This document shows positions 34,063 to 42,585 of a stretch of 64,000 nucleotides of DNA, in pieces. The position numbers and the translations under genes were made by a program. The stretch's first letter is position 1. The number at the start of each line of letters is the position of its first letter. Location: positions 1 to 64,000 of the forward strand of contig SMWF01000078.1 in NCBI GenBank assembly GCA_004357385.1, in the 5' to 3' direction. The notes beneath the pieces were generated by a model. That model ran no database searches. It saw nothing but the letters and a program-made list of their open reading frames with translations, and was not told where the DNA came from. The stretch comes from Gammaproteobacteria bacterium (GTDB lineage Bacteria > Pseudomonadota > Gammaproteobacteria > Pseudomonadales > Azotimanducaceae).

Positions 34063-35106
34063 CTATCGCTCGAGCAACCCCAATACGCGCGACACCGTCG
34101 CTTGAATCTCCGGTTCAGGATCCGTCGGTGCGGCGGTTGCCTCGCTTCCCAGCCATGCGCCGAAGCCTTCCTCGACATAGCGCCGGTGAAACAGGCCCAG
34201 GTCCCGGGACAGCCGCTGCGGTCCGAGCTTCATCATCGCGCCGTAGACGCGCGACTTAAGCGTCGCATCGACCGGCGACCCTGCAAGATCGAACAGATAG
34301 ACCGGTTTGCCCGCACCTACGGCTTCGCTGAGCATCGCGATGCTGTCTGACGTCACCACCAGCCGATCCGCGTGCGCCAGCAGGCCGTAATACGGATTTT
34401 CTTCATCATCTTCTCGCCACCGATAAACGTGCGCGTCGGGCGCAAGCAACCGCTCGAGCTCGTCCACCGCCGTGGCACGCGTACGGGCGCTGGTGGTCGC
34501 CAGAATCGAGCCATCCATGCTGCGCGCCAACGCGTTCAACGCACCCGCAAGGCGTCTCGCCGCGCGTTCGCCAAACGCCAGCGGTCCGCTGTCGCCGCCG
34601 ATCAGCACCCCGATCAAGGGCCGTCGAAATCCGGCGAAGAACTCCTCCCATCTTCGCTTGGCTTCCGCGAGCCGCGCGGATGTCACACCGTGTTGCGTCA
34701 TCAGATTGTGGACGATGTTCGGCTCGCGCGGCAGGCGGTACTGCGGTGTGGTGATCACCAGATCGAAGTGGCGGCGCGGCGCCCAGGTGCGACCCAGGAA
34801 GACCAGCCGCGTACGACCCCCGCTCTGAGCCTGAATCCACCGGCACACCGGTTCGTTCTTCACCCCGGCGGAAATGATCAGCGTCGGCCAGGGCGGTCCC
34901 GGCAGGCTGGCGGCGTCGATTCCGGCGGTGCTGACACGGCGCGCCAGGCCCACGGGGCCGGCCCAACGATTGTACGTTAACTTTTTGATTTCAAGGGGTA
35001 ATTCAAGACGCGTCGAAAGGCCGAGAATCTGCGAACTCTCGCCGGCCCGATAGCTTACGACGGCCCAGACTGAGCTCTGCTGCGCGTAATCTGTATAATC
35101 GCTCAC
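34063..35106 (-). CDS. ELM1/GtrOC1-family putative glycosyltransferase, copy B
   Basis: 347 aa. VWAVVSYRAGESSQILGLSTRL at the start, PTLIISAGVKNEPVCRWI, FLGRTWAPRRHFDLVITTPQY, GGDSGPLAFG, and VTSDSIAMLSEAVGAGKPVYLFD match copy A at 30701 position by position, with overall modest identity. The core GGxSGP and E-A-x-x-x-GKP motifs of the family are both present. GTG start, 26 bp from the divergent ACP gene, so the two must share a compact promoter region. Confidence 0.8.
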   Translation of the reverse strand: MSDYTDYAQQSSVWAVVSYRAGESSQILGLSTRLELPLEIKKLTYNRWAGPVGLARRVSTAGIDAASLPGPPWPTLIISAGVKNEPVCRWIQAQSGGRTRLVFLGRTWAPRRHFDLVITTPQYRLPREPNIVHNLMTQHGVTSARLAEAKRRWEEFFAGFRRPLIGVLIGGDSGPLAFGERAARRLAGALNALARSMDGSILATTSARTRATAVDELERLLAPDAHVYRWREDDEENPYYGLLAHADRLVVTSDSIAMLSEAVGAGKPVYLFDLAGSPVDATLKSRVYGAMMKLGPQRLSRDLGLFHRRYVEEGFGAWLGSEATAAPTDPEPEIQATVSRVLGLLER

Positions 35107-35131
35107 CGCTCTGCCAGGTGTGAATTAAACA

Positions 35132-35380
35132 ATGACCTCCCACCAGGAATATGCTGACCGGTTGATTACTCTTGTCAACCAAGTCCTTGGTACCGAAACC
35201 TCGCTGGTCGGCGACAGCGACCTCGTCGACGATGTCGGCTTGTCCTCAGTGCAGATCATGGAACTGATCGAAAACGTCGAAGACGAGTTCGAGATTGCGT
35301 TCCCGCTGAACGATCTCGCCAACGTCCGCACGCTGGATGATCTGGTCCGGGAACTGACCCGGCACGTCGACACGCAATGA
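35132..35380 (+). CDS. Acyl carrier protein dedicated to serine palmitoyltransferase
   Basis: 82 aa four-helix ACP. The phosphopantetheine Ser is Ser39 in VGLSSVQIMELI, where the usual Asp before it is Ser. DEFEIAFPLNDLANVRTLDDL is the conserved helix II-III region. In bacteria with sphingolipids such an ACP is encoded directly before SPT and carries the acyl substrate supplied by the acyl-AMP ligase. Its stop overlaps the SPT start by ATGA, a strong functional link. Confidence 0.9.
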   Translation: MTSHQEYADRLITLVNQVLGTETSLVGDSDLVDDVGLSSVQIMELIENVEDEFEIAFPLNDLANVRTLDDLVRELTRHVDTQ

Positions 35381-36567
35381 GCCTGATCGCAAGACGATTG
35401 GCCGCACACAAGCCACCCTGGCGCGATAACGACACACTCGGCACCACCATCCAGATCGACGGCGAGCCGCTCACCGGCGTCGTCAACGGCCACACCGTGG
35501 TATTGGCCGGTACCAACAACTACCTCGGTTTGACCTTCCACCCGGATTGCATTCGAGCAGCCAACGAAGCGGCCATCCACTACGGAACCGGGACCACGGG
35601 ATCGCGCGTGGCCAACGGCACCTATCCGGCCCATGCCCAGCTGGAAGAGGAGCTACGCGACTTCTACGGCGCCCGCTCGGCCATGGTGTTCACCACGGGC
35701 TACCAGGCGAATCTCGGAATCATCTCGGGGATCGCCGATCGCGACAGTATGATTCTGTTGGACGCGGAGTCTCATGCGAGCATCTACGACGGGGCCACCC
35801 TTAGTGGCGCGCAGACCTATCGGTTCAAACACAATGATCCCGCCGATCTGGACAAAAAGCTCGGCCGCCTCGGCAACGGGGCTGGCAATGCGCTGGTGAT
35901 CACCGAGGGTATCTACAGCATGCTCGGCGACACCGCACCGCTGAAAGAGATCTGCGAAGTATGCAAGGCCCACGACGCGGGGCTCATTCTAGACGAGGCA
36001 CATTCGTTCGGCGTGTTGGGGGCCACGGGTCGTGGATTGGCCGAGCGAGAGGGCGTCGAGGACATGATCGACATCATCATCGGCACCTTCAGCAAGAGCC
36101 TGGGTTGCGTCGGCGGCTATGCAGTCAGCCGGACGCACGATCTCGACAGCCTGCGCGTGGTCGCACGCTCCTACGTCTTCTCCGCCTCGGCCGCCCCATC
36201 GGTGGTGGCCTCGGCGCGCGCCGCGCTGGCGGTGCTGCGCGCCAATCCCGGCTTGAAAGAGCAACTGCTCGACCACGCCAAGCGGGTATACGCGGCACTC
36301 GACCAGCTCGGCTTCGTGGTCGGCCCGGAGATCAGCCCGGTGGTCGGCGTGGTCATCAAAGAGGCCGAAACGACACTCGAGGCCTGGCGCTTTCTGCTGA
36401 ACCGCGGCGTCTACGTGAACCTGGTCGCGCCGCCCGGATCGCCTGGCAACTACTGTCTGTTGCGCTGCAGCCTGAGCGCCGCGCACACCACCGATCAGAT
36501 CGGCACGATCATCGAGGGGTTCCAGTCGCTCGCAGAATCAGGAATTCTCGCCGCAGACATGCGCTAA
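35377..36567 (+). CDS. spt: Alpha-oxoamine synthase, serine palmitoyltransferase type
   Basis: 396 aa PLP enzyme of the SPT/KBL/BioF family. PLP Lys240 in GTFSKSLGCVGGY, Asp206/His209 in ILDEAHSFGVLG, His133 in ESHASIYDG that stacks on PLP, and the AGTNNYLGL N-terminal signature. It would condense serine with acyl-ACP to 3-ketosphinganine, the first step of sphingolipid synthesis. BioF or KBL are alternatives from sequence alone, but the coupled ACP, ligase, reductase and ceramide-synthase-like genes favour SPT. ACP-dependent synthases are the rule when ACP is fused or overlapped. Confidence 0.82.
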   Translation: MSLIARRLAAHKPPWRDNDTLGTTIQIDGEPLTGVVNGHTVVLAGTNNYLGLTFHPDCIRAANEAAIHYGTGTTGSRVANGTYPAHAQLEEELRDFYGARSAMVFTTGYQANLGIISGIADRDSMILLDAESHASIYDGATLSGAQTYRFKHNDPADLDKKLGRLGNGAGNALVITEGIYSMLGDTAPLKEICEVCKAHDAGLILDEAHSFGVLGATGRGLAEREGVEDMIDIIIGTFSKSLGCVGGYAVSRTHDLDSLRVVARSYVFSASAAPSVVASARAALAVLRANPGLKEQLLDHAKRVYAALDQLGFVVGPEISPVVGVVIKEAETTLEAWRFLLNRGVYVNLVAPPGSPGNYCLLRCSLSAAHTTDQIGTIIEGFQSLAESGILAADMR

Positions 36568-36587
36568 CCCGCCAGTCAGCCCGCTAT

Positions 36588-36650
36588 CAGTGAGCCAGCG
36601 CCGCGAATCTCTGGCGGACCTCGACACAGTGAGCCAGCGCCGCAAATCTC
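36588..36650 (+). repeat. Tandem direct repeat after spt (two 24-bp copies)
   Basis: CAGTGAGCCAGCGCCGC-R-AATCTC occurs at 36588-36611 and 36627-36650, differing by one base, spaced 15 bp. A third, degenerate copy is at 37286. Intergenic; no coding or hairpin role seen. Confidence 0.7.
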
Positions 36651-36717
36651 AAGCGAAGCCAACCCTCTCGAGCGCGTCAAAAGAGCAGCACGATGCCGAA
36701 TGCTCGACCAACCGCAA

Positions 36718-37191
36718 TTAGTAAACCCCGCCGAGCTTGGAGTGGTCCCAGCTCACGTAGCTCTCGGGCGTGAATTTGATGACCACGCGCTTCGGCGCCG
36801 TACCGGACATCGCTTCGATCAGCGTTTCACGCTGGGCCGGATCCACTTCCTGGCCACGCGTGTTGATGTTCAACAAGGTGTTCTGGACTGTTTCGAGATC
36901 GTCGATGACCTCCGCTGTCGCGTAGATCATCACGCTCTTCAGCTCGGCGTACTCCACACCCGACTCGACCAGCAGCGTCGCTTTGGAATCGCGCTTGTAG
37001 TTCAGCACCTTCTGCGATTTGCGAAAGGTCGTGCAGTAAACGCAGTCGTCCTCGGCGCGGTAAAACCACATCGGCATCGGGTGCGGATAGCCGTCACGGC
37101 CGTTGGAGACGATGATGATCGTCTTCGCAGAATCGATGAAATCCCGGCGTTCAGCTTCGTTGAGTTCGATGGACTCTCTGCGTGACGGCAT
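36718..37191 (-). CDS. Pyridoxamine 5'-phosphate oxidase-like (split-barrel) flavoprotein
   Basis: 157 aa. KTIIIVSNGRDGYPHPMPMWFYRAED and the strand CVYCTTFRKSQKVLNYKRDS define the FMN/F420-binding split barrel of the PNPOx-like family; ends VVIKFTPESYVSWDHSKLGG, common in 'PPOX class' proteins. Such proteins bind FMN, F420 or heme and reduce small molecules. No partner gene. Sits between the sphingolipid locus and tesB, oriented against both. Confidence 0.8.
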   Translation of the reverse strand: MPSRRESIELNEAERRDFIDSAKTIIIVSNGRDGYPHPMPMWFYRAEDDCVYCTTFRKSQKVLNYKRDSKATLLVESGVEYAELKSVMIYATAEVIDDLETVQNTLLNINTRGQEVDPAQRETLIEAMSGTAPKRVVIKFTPESYVSWDHSKLGGVY

Positions 37192-37285
37192 GGGTGGTCT
37201 CCTTACTACGGTCCGTTTGAATTCTTCACATTGTCCCTTCGCCCCTACTCCACGTCTATAATGCCGCGCCTCGCGGCCAGCACAT

Positions 37286-37323
37286 CAGTGAGCTTGCGCT
37301 GCAAAGGCCAAACGAAGCCAACC
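37286..37323 (+). repeat. Third, degenerate copy of the spt-downstream repeat
   Basis: CAGTGAGCTTGCGCTGCAAA matches the 36588/36627 copies except for a few transitions, and the shared flank CGAAGCCAACC follows both this copy and the 36627 copy. It lies in the tesB upstream region (37192-37364), which otherwise shows nothing definite. Confidence 0.5.
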
Positions 37324-37364
37324 AACCAGAGTGCCCCCAAAGAGAACCACGAACCTAGAATTCC

Positions 37365-38243
37365 ATGGAAAAGCAATTAAGAGACTTGATCAGACTGCTG
37401 GATCTCGAGGAGATCGAGCAAAACCACTACCGCGGTCTGAGTCCCAAGGAGGGCTGGCAACGCGTCTACGGCGGGCAGGTGATCGGCCAGGCGCTGGTCG
37501 CCGCCTCGCGGACCGTTGAGGAAGATCGCCACGCGCACTCGCTGCACGGTTACTTCCTGCGCGCCGGCGATACCACGATTCCGATCCTGTACGTGGTCGA
37601 TCGAATCCGAGACGGCAAGAGTTTCACCACCCGCCGGGTGGTCGCCGTGCAGCACGGAAAGGCCATCTTCAACATGTCGATCTCCTTTCAGGTTGCCGAA
37701 GAGGGCTTGAGCCATCAGTTCGACGCACCCCGGGTCGAGCCGCCCGAGGCTCTCGAGGACGAGGTGACGATCCGCAAGCGTCAGGCGGCCCAACTGCCCG
37801 AGGAGTTCCAGGAACATTTCACCCGCGAGCGGCCCATCGAGGTGCGTCCGATCGATCCCGTCGATCTGTTCGATCCCAAACCGCACAAGCCAGAACAGAT
37901 GTGTTGGATGCGCACCCGCGACACGCTGTCAGACGACCCGCGTCTGCACCAGTGCGTATTGGCATACCTCTCCGACTGGACCCTGCTCGACACCTCGGCG
38001 CTGCCGCACGCCGTGTCTTTTACTCAGGACAACCTGCAGATGGCGAGCCTGGACCATGCCATGTGGTTCCACCGGCCCTTTCGAGCGGACGACTGGTTGC
38101 TCTATGTCCAGGACAGTCCCAGTGCCAGCGGCGCTCGCGGATTCAATCGCGGTCTGATCTACGATCGCGCAGGCGCGCTGGTGGCGTCGGTAGCCCAGGA
38201 AGGATTGATGAGGCTCCATCCGAAAACGCCTCAAACCTCATAA
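37365..38243 (+). CDS. tesB: Acyl-CoA thioesterase II
   Basis: 292 aa double-hotdog thioesterase. Family marks: VYGGQVIGQALVAASRTV (first hotdog, 24-45), HSLHGYFLRAGD, and the second-half catalytic Asp-Gln-Thr region as LLDTSALPHA plus LDHAMWFHRPFRADDWLLY. Hydrolyses medium/long acyl-CoA to free acid. May replenish free fatty acids for the acyl-AMP ligase of the neighbouring locus, or simply act in beta-oxidation. ATG with no strong ribosome site. Confidence 0.93.
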   Translation: MEKQLRDLIRLLDLEEIEQNHYRGLSPKEGWQRVYGGQVIGQALVAASRTVEEDRHAHSLHGYFLRAGDTTIPILYVVDRIRDGKSFTTRRVVAVQHGKAIFNMSISFQVAEEGLSHQFDAPRVEPPEALEDEVTIRKRQAAQLPEEFQEHFTRERPIEVRPIDPVDLFDPKPHKPEQMCWMRTRDTLSDDPRLHQCVLAYLSDWTLLDTSALPHAVSFTQDNLQMASLDHAMWFHRPFRADDWLLYVQDSPSASGARGFNRGLIYDRAGALVASVAQEGLMRLHPKTPQTS

Positions 38244-38379
38244 CTAATTGATTCACAACGGTTCTCTCACCAACGGGTGACGCGTCCGGGTATACAAGGA
38301 CCGGGCAGACCGGGATAATACGCCGCTTTGCCCGGACGCTGGCTCGCGCTGCGCACCACGGGCTGACGGGGGACACTAC

Positions 38380-39321
38380 GTGGCAGACATCGGGCAGATC
38401 GCCGCATCGGTAGATTCGCTGAAAGAACATCTGGGGATTCACCACTACATCTGCAGCGACCAGATTGCCACTGCGGTCTATCTGGCTTTCCATCTCAAAA
38501 AACCGGTACTGATCGAAGGGCCGCCGGGCGTCGGTAAAACGGAGCTGGCGAAGACCACCGCCGAGATGTTCGAACTGCCGCTGATCCGCTTGCAGTGCTA
38601 CGAGGGGCTCGACGAGGCCAAAGCGCTGTACGAATGGAAGTATGGCAAGCAACTGCTCTATACCCAGGTTCTGAAAGAGACCCTCGAAGAGGTGCTGCAG
38701 GGCGCCAAGGGTTTCGCCCAGTCGATCGAACGGCTGCACGAATTTGGCGACATCTTTTTCTCCGAGGAGTTTCTCGAACCGCGCCCTCTGCTGAAGGCGT
38801 TGCGCGAGGAACACGGGTGTGTGCTGCTGATCGATGAAGTCGACAAGTCCGACCACGAGTTCGAAGCGCTGCTCCTGGAGATTCTGTCGGATTACCAGGT
38901 CTCGATTCCTGAAATCGGCACCATCAAAGCGACCCACGAGCCGCCCATTGTGTTTCTGACCAGCAACAACACCCGGGAAATTTCCGACGCGCTCAAACGA
39001 CGCTGCCTGCACTTGTATATCCCGTTTCCCGATGTCGAGCTCGAACAGCGCATCATTCATGCCCGGGTTCCCGAGATTCCACCTGAGCTGCGAAAACAGC
39101 TGGTGGCCTTCATCCACGAGCTCCGCGACCTGGACCTGAAGAAATCGCCGGCGATCAGCGAAACCATCGATTGGGCGCGCACCCTGTTGCTGCTGCACAC
39201 CGACCGGCTCGACCCGAAGCTCGTTCGCGATACGTTGAACGTAATCCTCAAGTTCCAGGAAGACATCGAAAACGTCGAAACGGAGCTGACTACGTTAACC
39301 AGCAAAGCCGTCAAATCTTAG
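38380..39321 (+). CDS. MoxR-family AAA+ ATPase
   Basis: 313 aa. Walker A GPPGVGKTELAKT, Walker B VLLIDEVDKSD, sensor 1 FLTSNNTRE and arginine-finger region DALKRRCLHLYI. MoxR ATPases partner with VWA proteins to insert metals or remodel complexes; this one is next to a CoxE-type VWA gene (16-nt gap), like CoxD/CoxE. GTG start fits the family N-terminus. The client is unknown. Confidence 0.9.
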   Translation: MADIGQIAASVDSLKEHLGIHHYICSDQIATAVYLAFHLKKPVLIEGPPGVGKTELAKTTAEMFELPLIRLQCYEGLDEAKALYEWKYGKQLLYTQVLKETLEEVLQGAKGFAQSIERLHEFGDIFFSEEFLEPRPLLKALREEHGCVLLIDEVDKSDHEFEALLLEILSDYQVSIPEIGTIKATHEPPIVFLTSNNTREISDALKRRCLHLYIPFPDVELEQRIIHARVPEIPPELRKQLVAFIHELRDLDLKKSPAISETIDWARTLLLLHTDRLDPKLVRDTLNVILKFQEDIENVETELTTLTSKAVKS

Positions 39322-39337
39322 CCTGCGCAATTCCCGG

Positions 39338-40861
39338 ATGGACCGCACCCTCTCCAATTTCATTCGAGCGCTACGCAACGCAGAGGTGAGGGTTTCCACG
39401 GCCGAAACGCTCGATGCGTTCAACACCGTGCAACTGGTGGGCTACCGGGACCGGAACTTTCTGAAGCGCGCCCTGTCGCTGGTGCTGCCGAAGACCGCCG
39501 ACGAGAAGGAAGCCTTCGACGATTGCTTCGAGCAGTTCTTCTCGTTCAAGAAATTCGACGACGATGCCACCGCGGCCAACGAAGGTGCCGGGGCGGGTGA
39601 TGCGGAAGGCGGCGGCGAGCATGCGGACACGGGCGAAGCCGCTGAATCCGCGGAAGGAGCCGAAGGTCCCGAAGGTTCCGAAGGTTCCGAAGGTCGCCGG
39701 GGATCGGGCGGGGGCGAAGGCGGCCGCAAAAGAAAATCCAAGACCGCATTCGGGCCCGAAGCCGAAGAAGAGGAACTGGGCGCCGGCGCCATGGCCGACG
39801 CCCGGTCCGAACTCGGCCAGCTGCTGATGAACGACGATCGCACCGCACTCAGCATGGCCATGTCGGCGGCCGGTCAGGAAGTCAACGTGCAGGAGATCAT
39901 GGTGTTCACCCAGAAGGGGTTGTACACCCGCCGGATCATGGAGGTGATGGGTCTGGCTGAGATGCAGCGCGAAATGATCGACCTGCGTCAGAGCACGGAA
40001 ACGCCCGACCGACGTCTGGCGCAGGAACTCAAGCGGCGCCGCGAATGGCTCCGGGAACACGTTCGTGACTATGTCGAGCAGCAGTTTCTGTTGCATGCGG
40101 ACGTCACCGGTCGGCGGTTGCGCGAAGAGCTGTTGCGCAAGGTCAAACTGTCCAACGTTGAGCACCGCAACTTCCGCTTGATTCAGGAAGTCGTGTTCCG
40201 CATGGCCAAGCGTCTGGTGGCATTGCACTCGCGCCGTAGAAAGGTCTTCAAACGCGGACAACTCAACGTGCCGCGCACCTTGCGCCACAATATGGCTTAC
40301 GACGGCGCGATCTTCGATCTGCGCTGGAAGTCCGTGAAGATCGATCGGCCCAAGGTGTTCGCAATCTGCGATGTCAGCGGCTCGGTCGCCAACTACGCGC
40401 GGTTCATGCTGATGTTTCTGTACAGCCTCGAAGACGTGATGCCAAAAGTACGCTCATTCGCGTTTTCCTCCGATCTGGCCGAGGTCACCGAGTTGTTCGA
40501 TCGCAACAACATAGAAGATGCGATCGCCAAGACCCTGCGCGATTACGCGGGTGGCTCAACTGACTACGGCCAGGCCTTCGAAGACTTCAAGAGGAACTGT
40601 CTCGACGACGTGGACAATCGCACCACCATCATCATCCTGGGGGATGCGCGCAACAACTACGGCGACCCGAAGGCCGAGATCCTCAAGGAAATGTACGATC
40701 GCTGTAAGCGTTTGATCTGGCTGAATCCCGAATCACGCAATACCTGGAACGTCGGCGATGCAGAAATGCGCCGCTACAGCGCCTACTGCCACCAGGTCGA
40801 GGAGTGCAACAGCCTCATGCATTTGGAACGCATAGTCGGTAATCTGTTGCGCAGCGTCTAG
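39338..40861 (+). CDS. CoxE-like von Willebrand factor A domain protein
   Basis: 507 aa. N-terminal helical domain (1-75), an acidic low-complexity Gly/Glu/Ser linker (about 80-135, coded by a 9-nt repeat), helical middle, and a C-terminal VWA domain with MIDAS motif CDVSGSVANYARF and later GGSTDYG and ILGDARNNYGD. Metal-ion-dependent partner of the upstream MoxR ATPase. Such pairs assist metalloenzyme maturation, but no obvious client enzyme lies in the window. Confidence 0.87.
   Translation: MDRTLSNFIRALRNAEVRVSTAETLDAFNTVQLVGYRDRNFLKRALSLVLPKTADEKEAFDDCFEQFFSFKKFDDDATAANEGAGAGDAEGGGEHADTGEAAESAEGAEGPEGSEGSEGRRGSGGGEGGRKRKSKTAFGPEAEEEELGAGAMADARSELGQLLMNDDRTALSMAMSAAGQEVNVQEIMVFTQKGLYTRRIMEVMGLAEMQREMIDLRQSTETPDRRLAQELKRRREWLREHVRDYVEQQFLLHADVTGRRLREELLRKVKLSNVEHRNFRLIQEVVFRMAKRLVALHSRRRKVFKRGQLNVPRTLRHNMAYDGAIFDLRWKSVKIDRPKVFAICDVSGSVANYARFMLMFLYSLEDVMPKVRSFAFSSDLAEVTELFDRNNIEDAIAKTLRDYAGGSTDYGQAFEDFKRNCLDDVDNRTTIIILGDARNNYGDPKAEILKEMYDRCKRLIWLNPESRNTWNVGDAEMRRYSAYCHQVEECNSLMHLERIVGNLLRSV
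39662..39697 (+). repeat. 9-nt in-frame tandem repeat in VWA gene
   Basis: Four units of GAAGGTTCC (first and last degenerate) encode Glu-Gly-Ser/Pro in the acidic linker. It is a likely slippage site; length changes in steps of 9 nt keep the frame. Confidence 0.6.
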
Positions 40862-40880
40862 CAGATCCCGATCGGTCCAC

Positions 40881-42578
40881 ATGAGCGAAGTCATCACCGA
40901 CTCAGGCGATTCGTTTACCCGCAGCGCGGGTCGCCAACTGCTCCTGCTTGGCTTGCTCGGCGTCGCAGGATTCGCTCTGCTGATGCTGGTGCTCGGCTGG
41001 CTGTCAGGGCTGACCGGATCGAGTAGCGGCAGCGCCGACGCGGTCGACGCGGCCACCGGCACCATCACGCTGTCACTCTCCGGCGAACCGCCCCAGCTCG
41101 ACAGCACGCGCATGACCGACCAGGTTAGCGGGCATGTGATGGGCCACATCATGGAAGGGCTGTTGCGCTACGACGCGCAGAACCGCCTTGTTCCGGGCGT
41201 TGCCGAGCGCTGGGAGATCACGCCGGAAGATGCGATCTTCCACCTGCGCGACAACGCCCGCTGGAGCGACGGCTCCGCGGTAACAGCAGCGGATTTCGTT
41301 TTTTCGTGGCGCCGGACCGTAACCCCCTCCACCGCCTCGGAATACGCCTTCATCATGTTCCCGATCAAGAATGCCGAGGCGATCAGCAACGGCAAACTCC
41401 ACCCGGACCAGCTCGGTGTCCGCGCGGTGGATCCGCGCACCCTGGAGGTTACCTTCGAGCGGCCCGTGTCCTACTTCGACAAGCTGATGGCGTTCTCCAC
41501 CTATCTGCCTATTCGGGAAGCGTTCTTCAACTCCCGCAACGGCCGCTACGGCGCAGATGCGGAAGACCTGCTCTACAACGGGCCATTCACCATGACCCGT
41601 TGGGTACACGGCGCGCACATTCGCTTCGAGAAGAACGAGCTGTATTGGGACAAGGATCGAATCCGCCTCAACGTCATCGACATGCCTTACATCACCTCCG
41701 ACAGCAACGCCGTGCTGAACCTGTTCAAGGACGGCAAGATCGCCGTGGCCGGCCTGGATGCCGAGACCCTGGACAACGCCCTGGAGCAACGCTGGCACCT
41801 GAATCGCTTCAACGATGGCTCGGTGTTCTTCCTCGAATTCAACCACCGCCCGGAACGCCTCACCCACAACCTGAACCTGCGCAAGGCCCTGCAGCTGGTG
41901 ACCGATCCAGGTGAGTTGGTGTTCAAGGTTATGAAGCTGCCCGGCAATCTGCCCGGCGAATCTCTGTTCCCGGTCTGGCTGCGCGGCGTCGATGGGCCGT
42001 TTCGGCAGGAGTATCCCGCTCCCCAGCACCGCGTCGACTTCGATGCGGCACGCCGGCACCTGGAACTGGCCAAGCAGGAACTCGGCCTTGCCGAGATGCC
42101 CGCCCTGGTTATGCTGACGGGCGACAACCCGATCTCCAATAAGCAGTCCGAGTACTTCCAGAACGTCTTCAAGAAGACGCTCGGAATCGATGTGAAGATC
42201 GACAAGCAGATCTTCAAACAACGGCTGGCGAAGATGACCTCCGGGCAATTCGATATGGTGATGGCCGGGTGGGGGCCGGACTTCGATGACCCGCTCACCT
42301 TCGGCGATCTGTTCTCGTCCTGGAATGCCAACAACCGCGGGCGGTACAACAATCCCGAACTCGACCGCCAGGTACGCATCGCGCAAGCATCGTTGGATCC
42401 GAAAACACGTATGGATGCGTTTGCTGAGATTCAGCGGATCATTTACGAAGATGCGGTGATCCTGACCCATTACGAGCGCGGCGTGGTATATGTGCGTGAC
42501 CCGCGCCTCCAGGGAGTGGTGCGCCGCGCGGTCGGTACAGATCCCGACTACACCAACGCGTCCATCGTGGACAGTTGA
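40881..42578 (+). CDS. oppA: Peptide ABC transporter substrate-binding protein
   Basis: 565 aa, SBP family 5. Instead of a lipobox the N-terminus has one hydrophobic segment (about 19-45, LLLLGLLGVAGFALLMLVLGWL), so it is probably membrane-tethered. Then GTITLSLSGEPPQLDSTRMTD, WSDGSAVTAADFVFSWRR and the closing YNNPELDRQVRIAQ, all diagnostic of OppA/DppA. First gene of a five-gene operon (40881-46981). Binds oligopeptides in the periplasm. Confidence 0.93.
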   Translation: MSEVITDSGDSFTRSAGRQLLLLGLLGVAGFALLMLVLGWLSGLTGSSSGSADAVDAATGTITLSLSGEPPQLDSTRMTDQVSGHVMGHIMEGLLRYDAQNRLVPGVAERWEITPEDAIFHLRDNARWSDGSAVTAADFVFSWRRTVTPSTASEYAFIMFPIKNAEAISNGKLHPDQLGVRAVDPRTLEVTFERPVSYFDKLMAFSTYLPIREAFFNSRNGRYGADAEDLLYNGPFTMTRWVHGAHIRFEKNELYWDKDRIRLNVIDMPYITSDSNAVLNLFKDGKIAVAGLDAETLDNALEQRWHLNRFNDGSVFFLEFNHRPERLTHNLNLRKALQLVTDPGELVFKVMKLPGNLPGESLFPVWLRGVDGPFRQEYPAPQHRVDFDAARRHLELAKQELGLAEMPALVMLTGDNPISNKQSEYFQNVFKKTLGIDVKIDKQIFKQRLAKMTSGQFDMVMAGWGPDFDDPLTFGDLFSSWNANNRGRYNNPELDRQVRIAQASLDPKTRMDAFAEIQRIIYEDAVILTHYERGVVYVRDPRLQGVVRRAVGTDPDYTNASIVDS

Positions 42579-42585
42579 CCGGCGC

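Noticed and set aside
35377-36567. Assigning the oxoamine synthase as BioF or Kbl
   Set aside because: Possible by fold, but no biotin or threonine-degradation genes adjoin and the coupled ACP plus ceramide genes fit SPT better.
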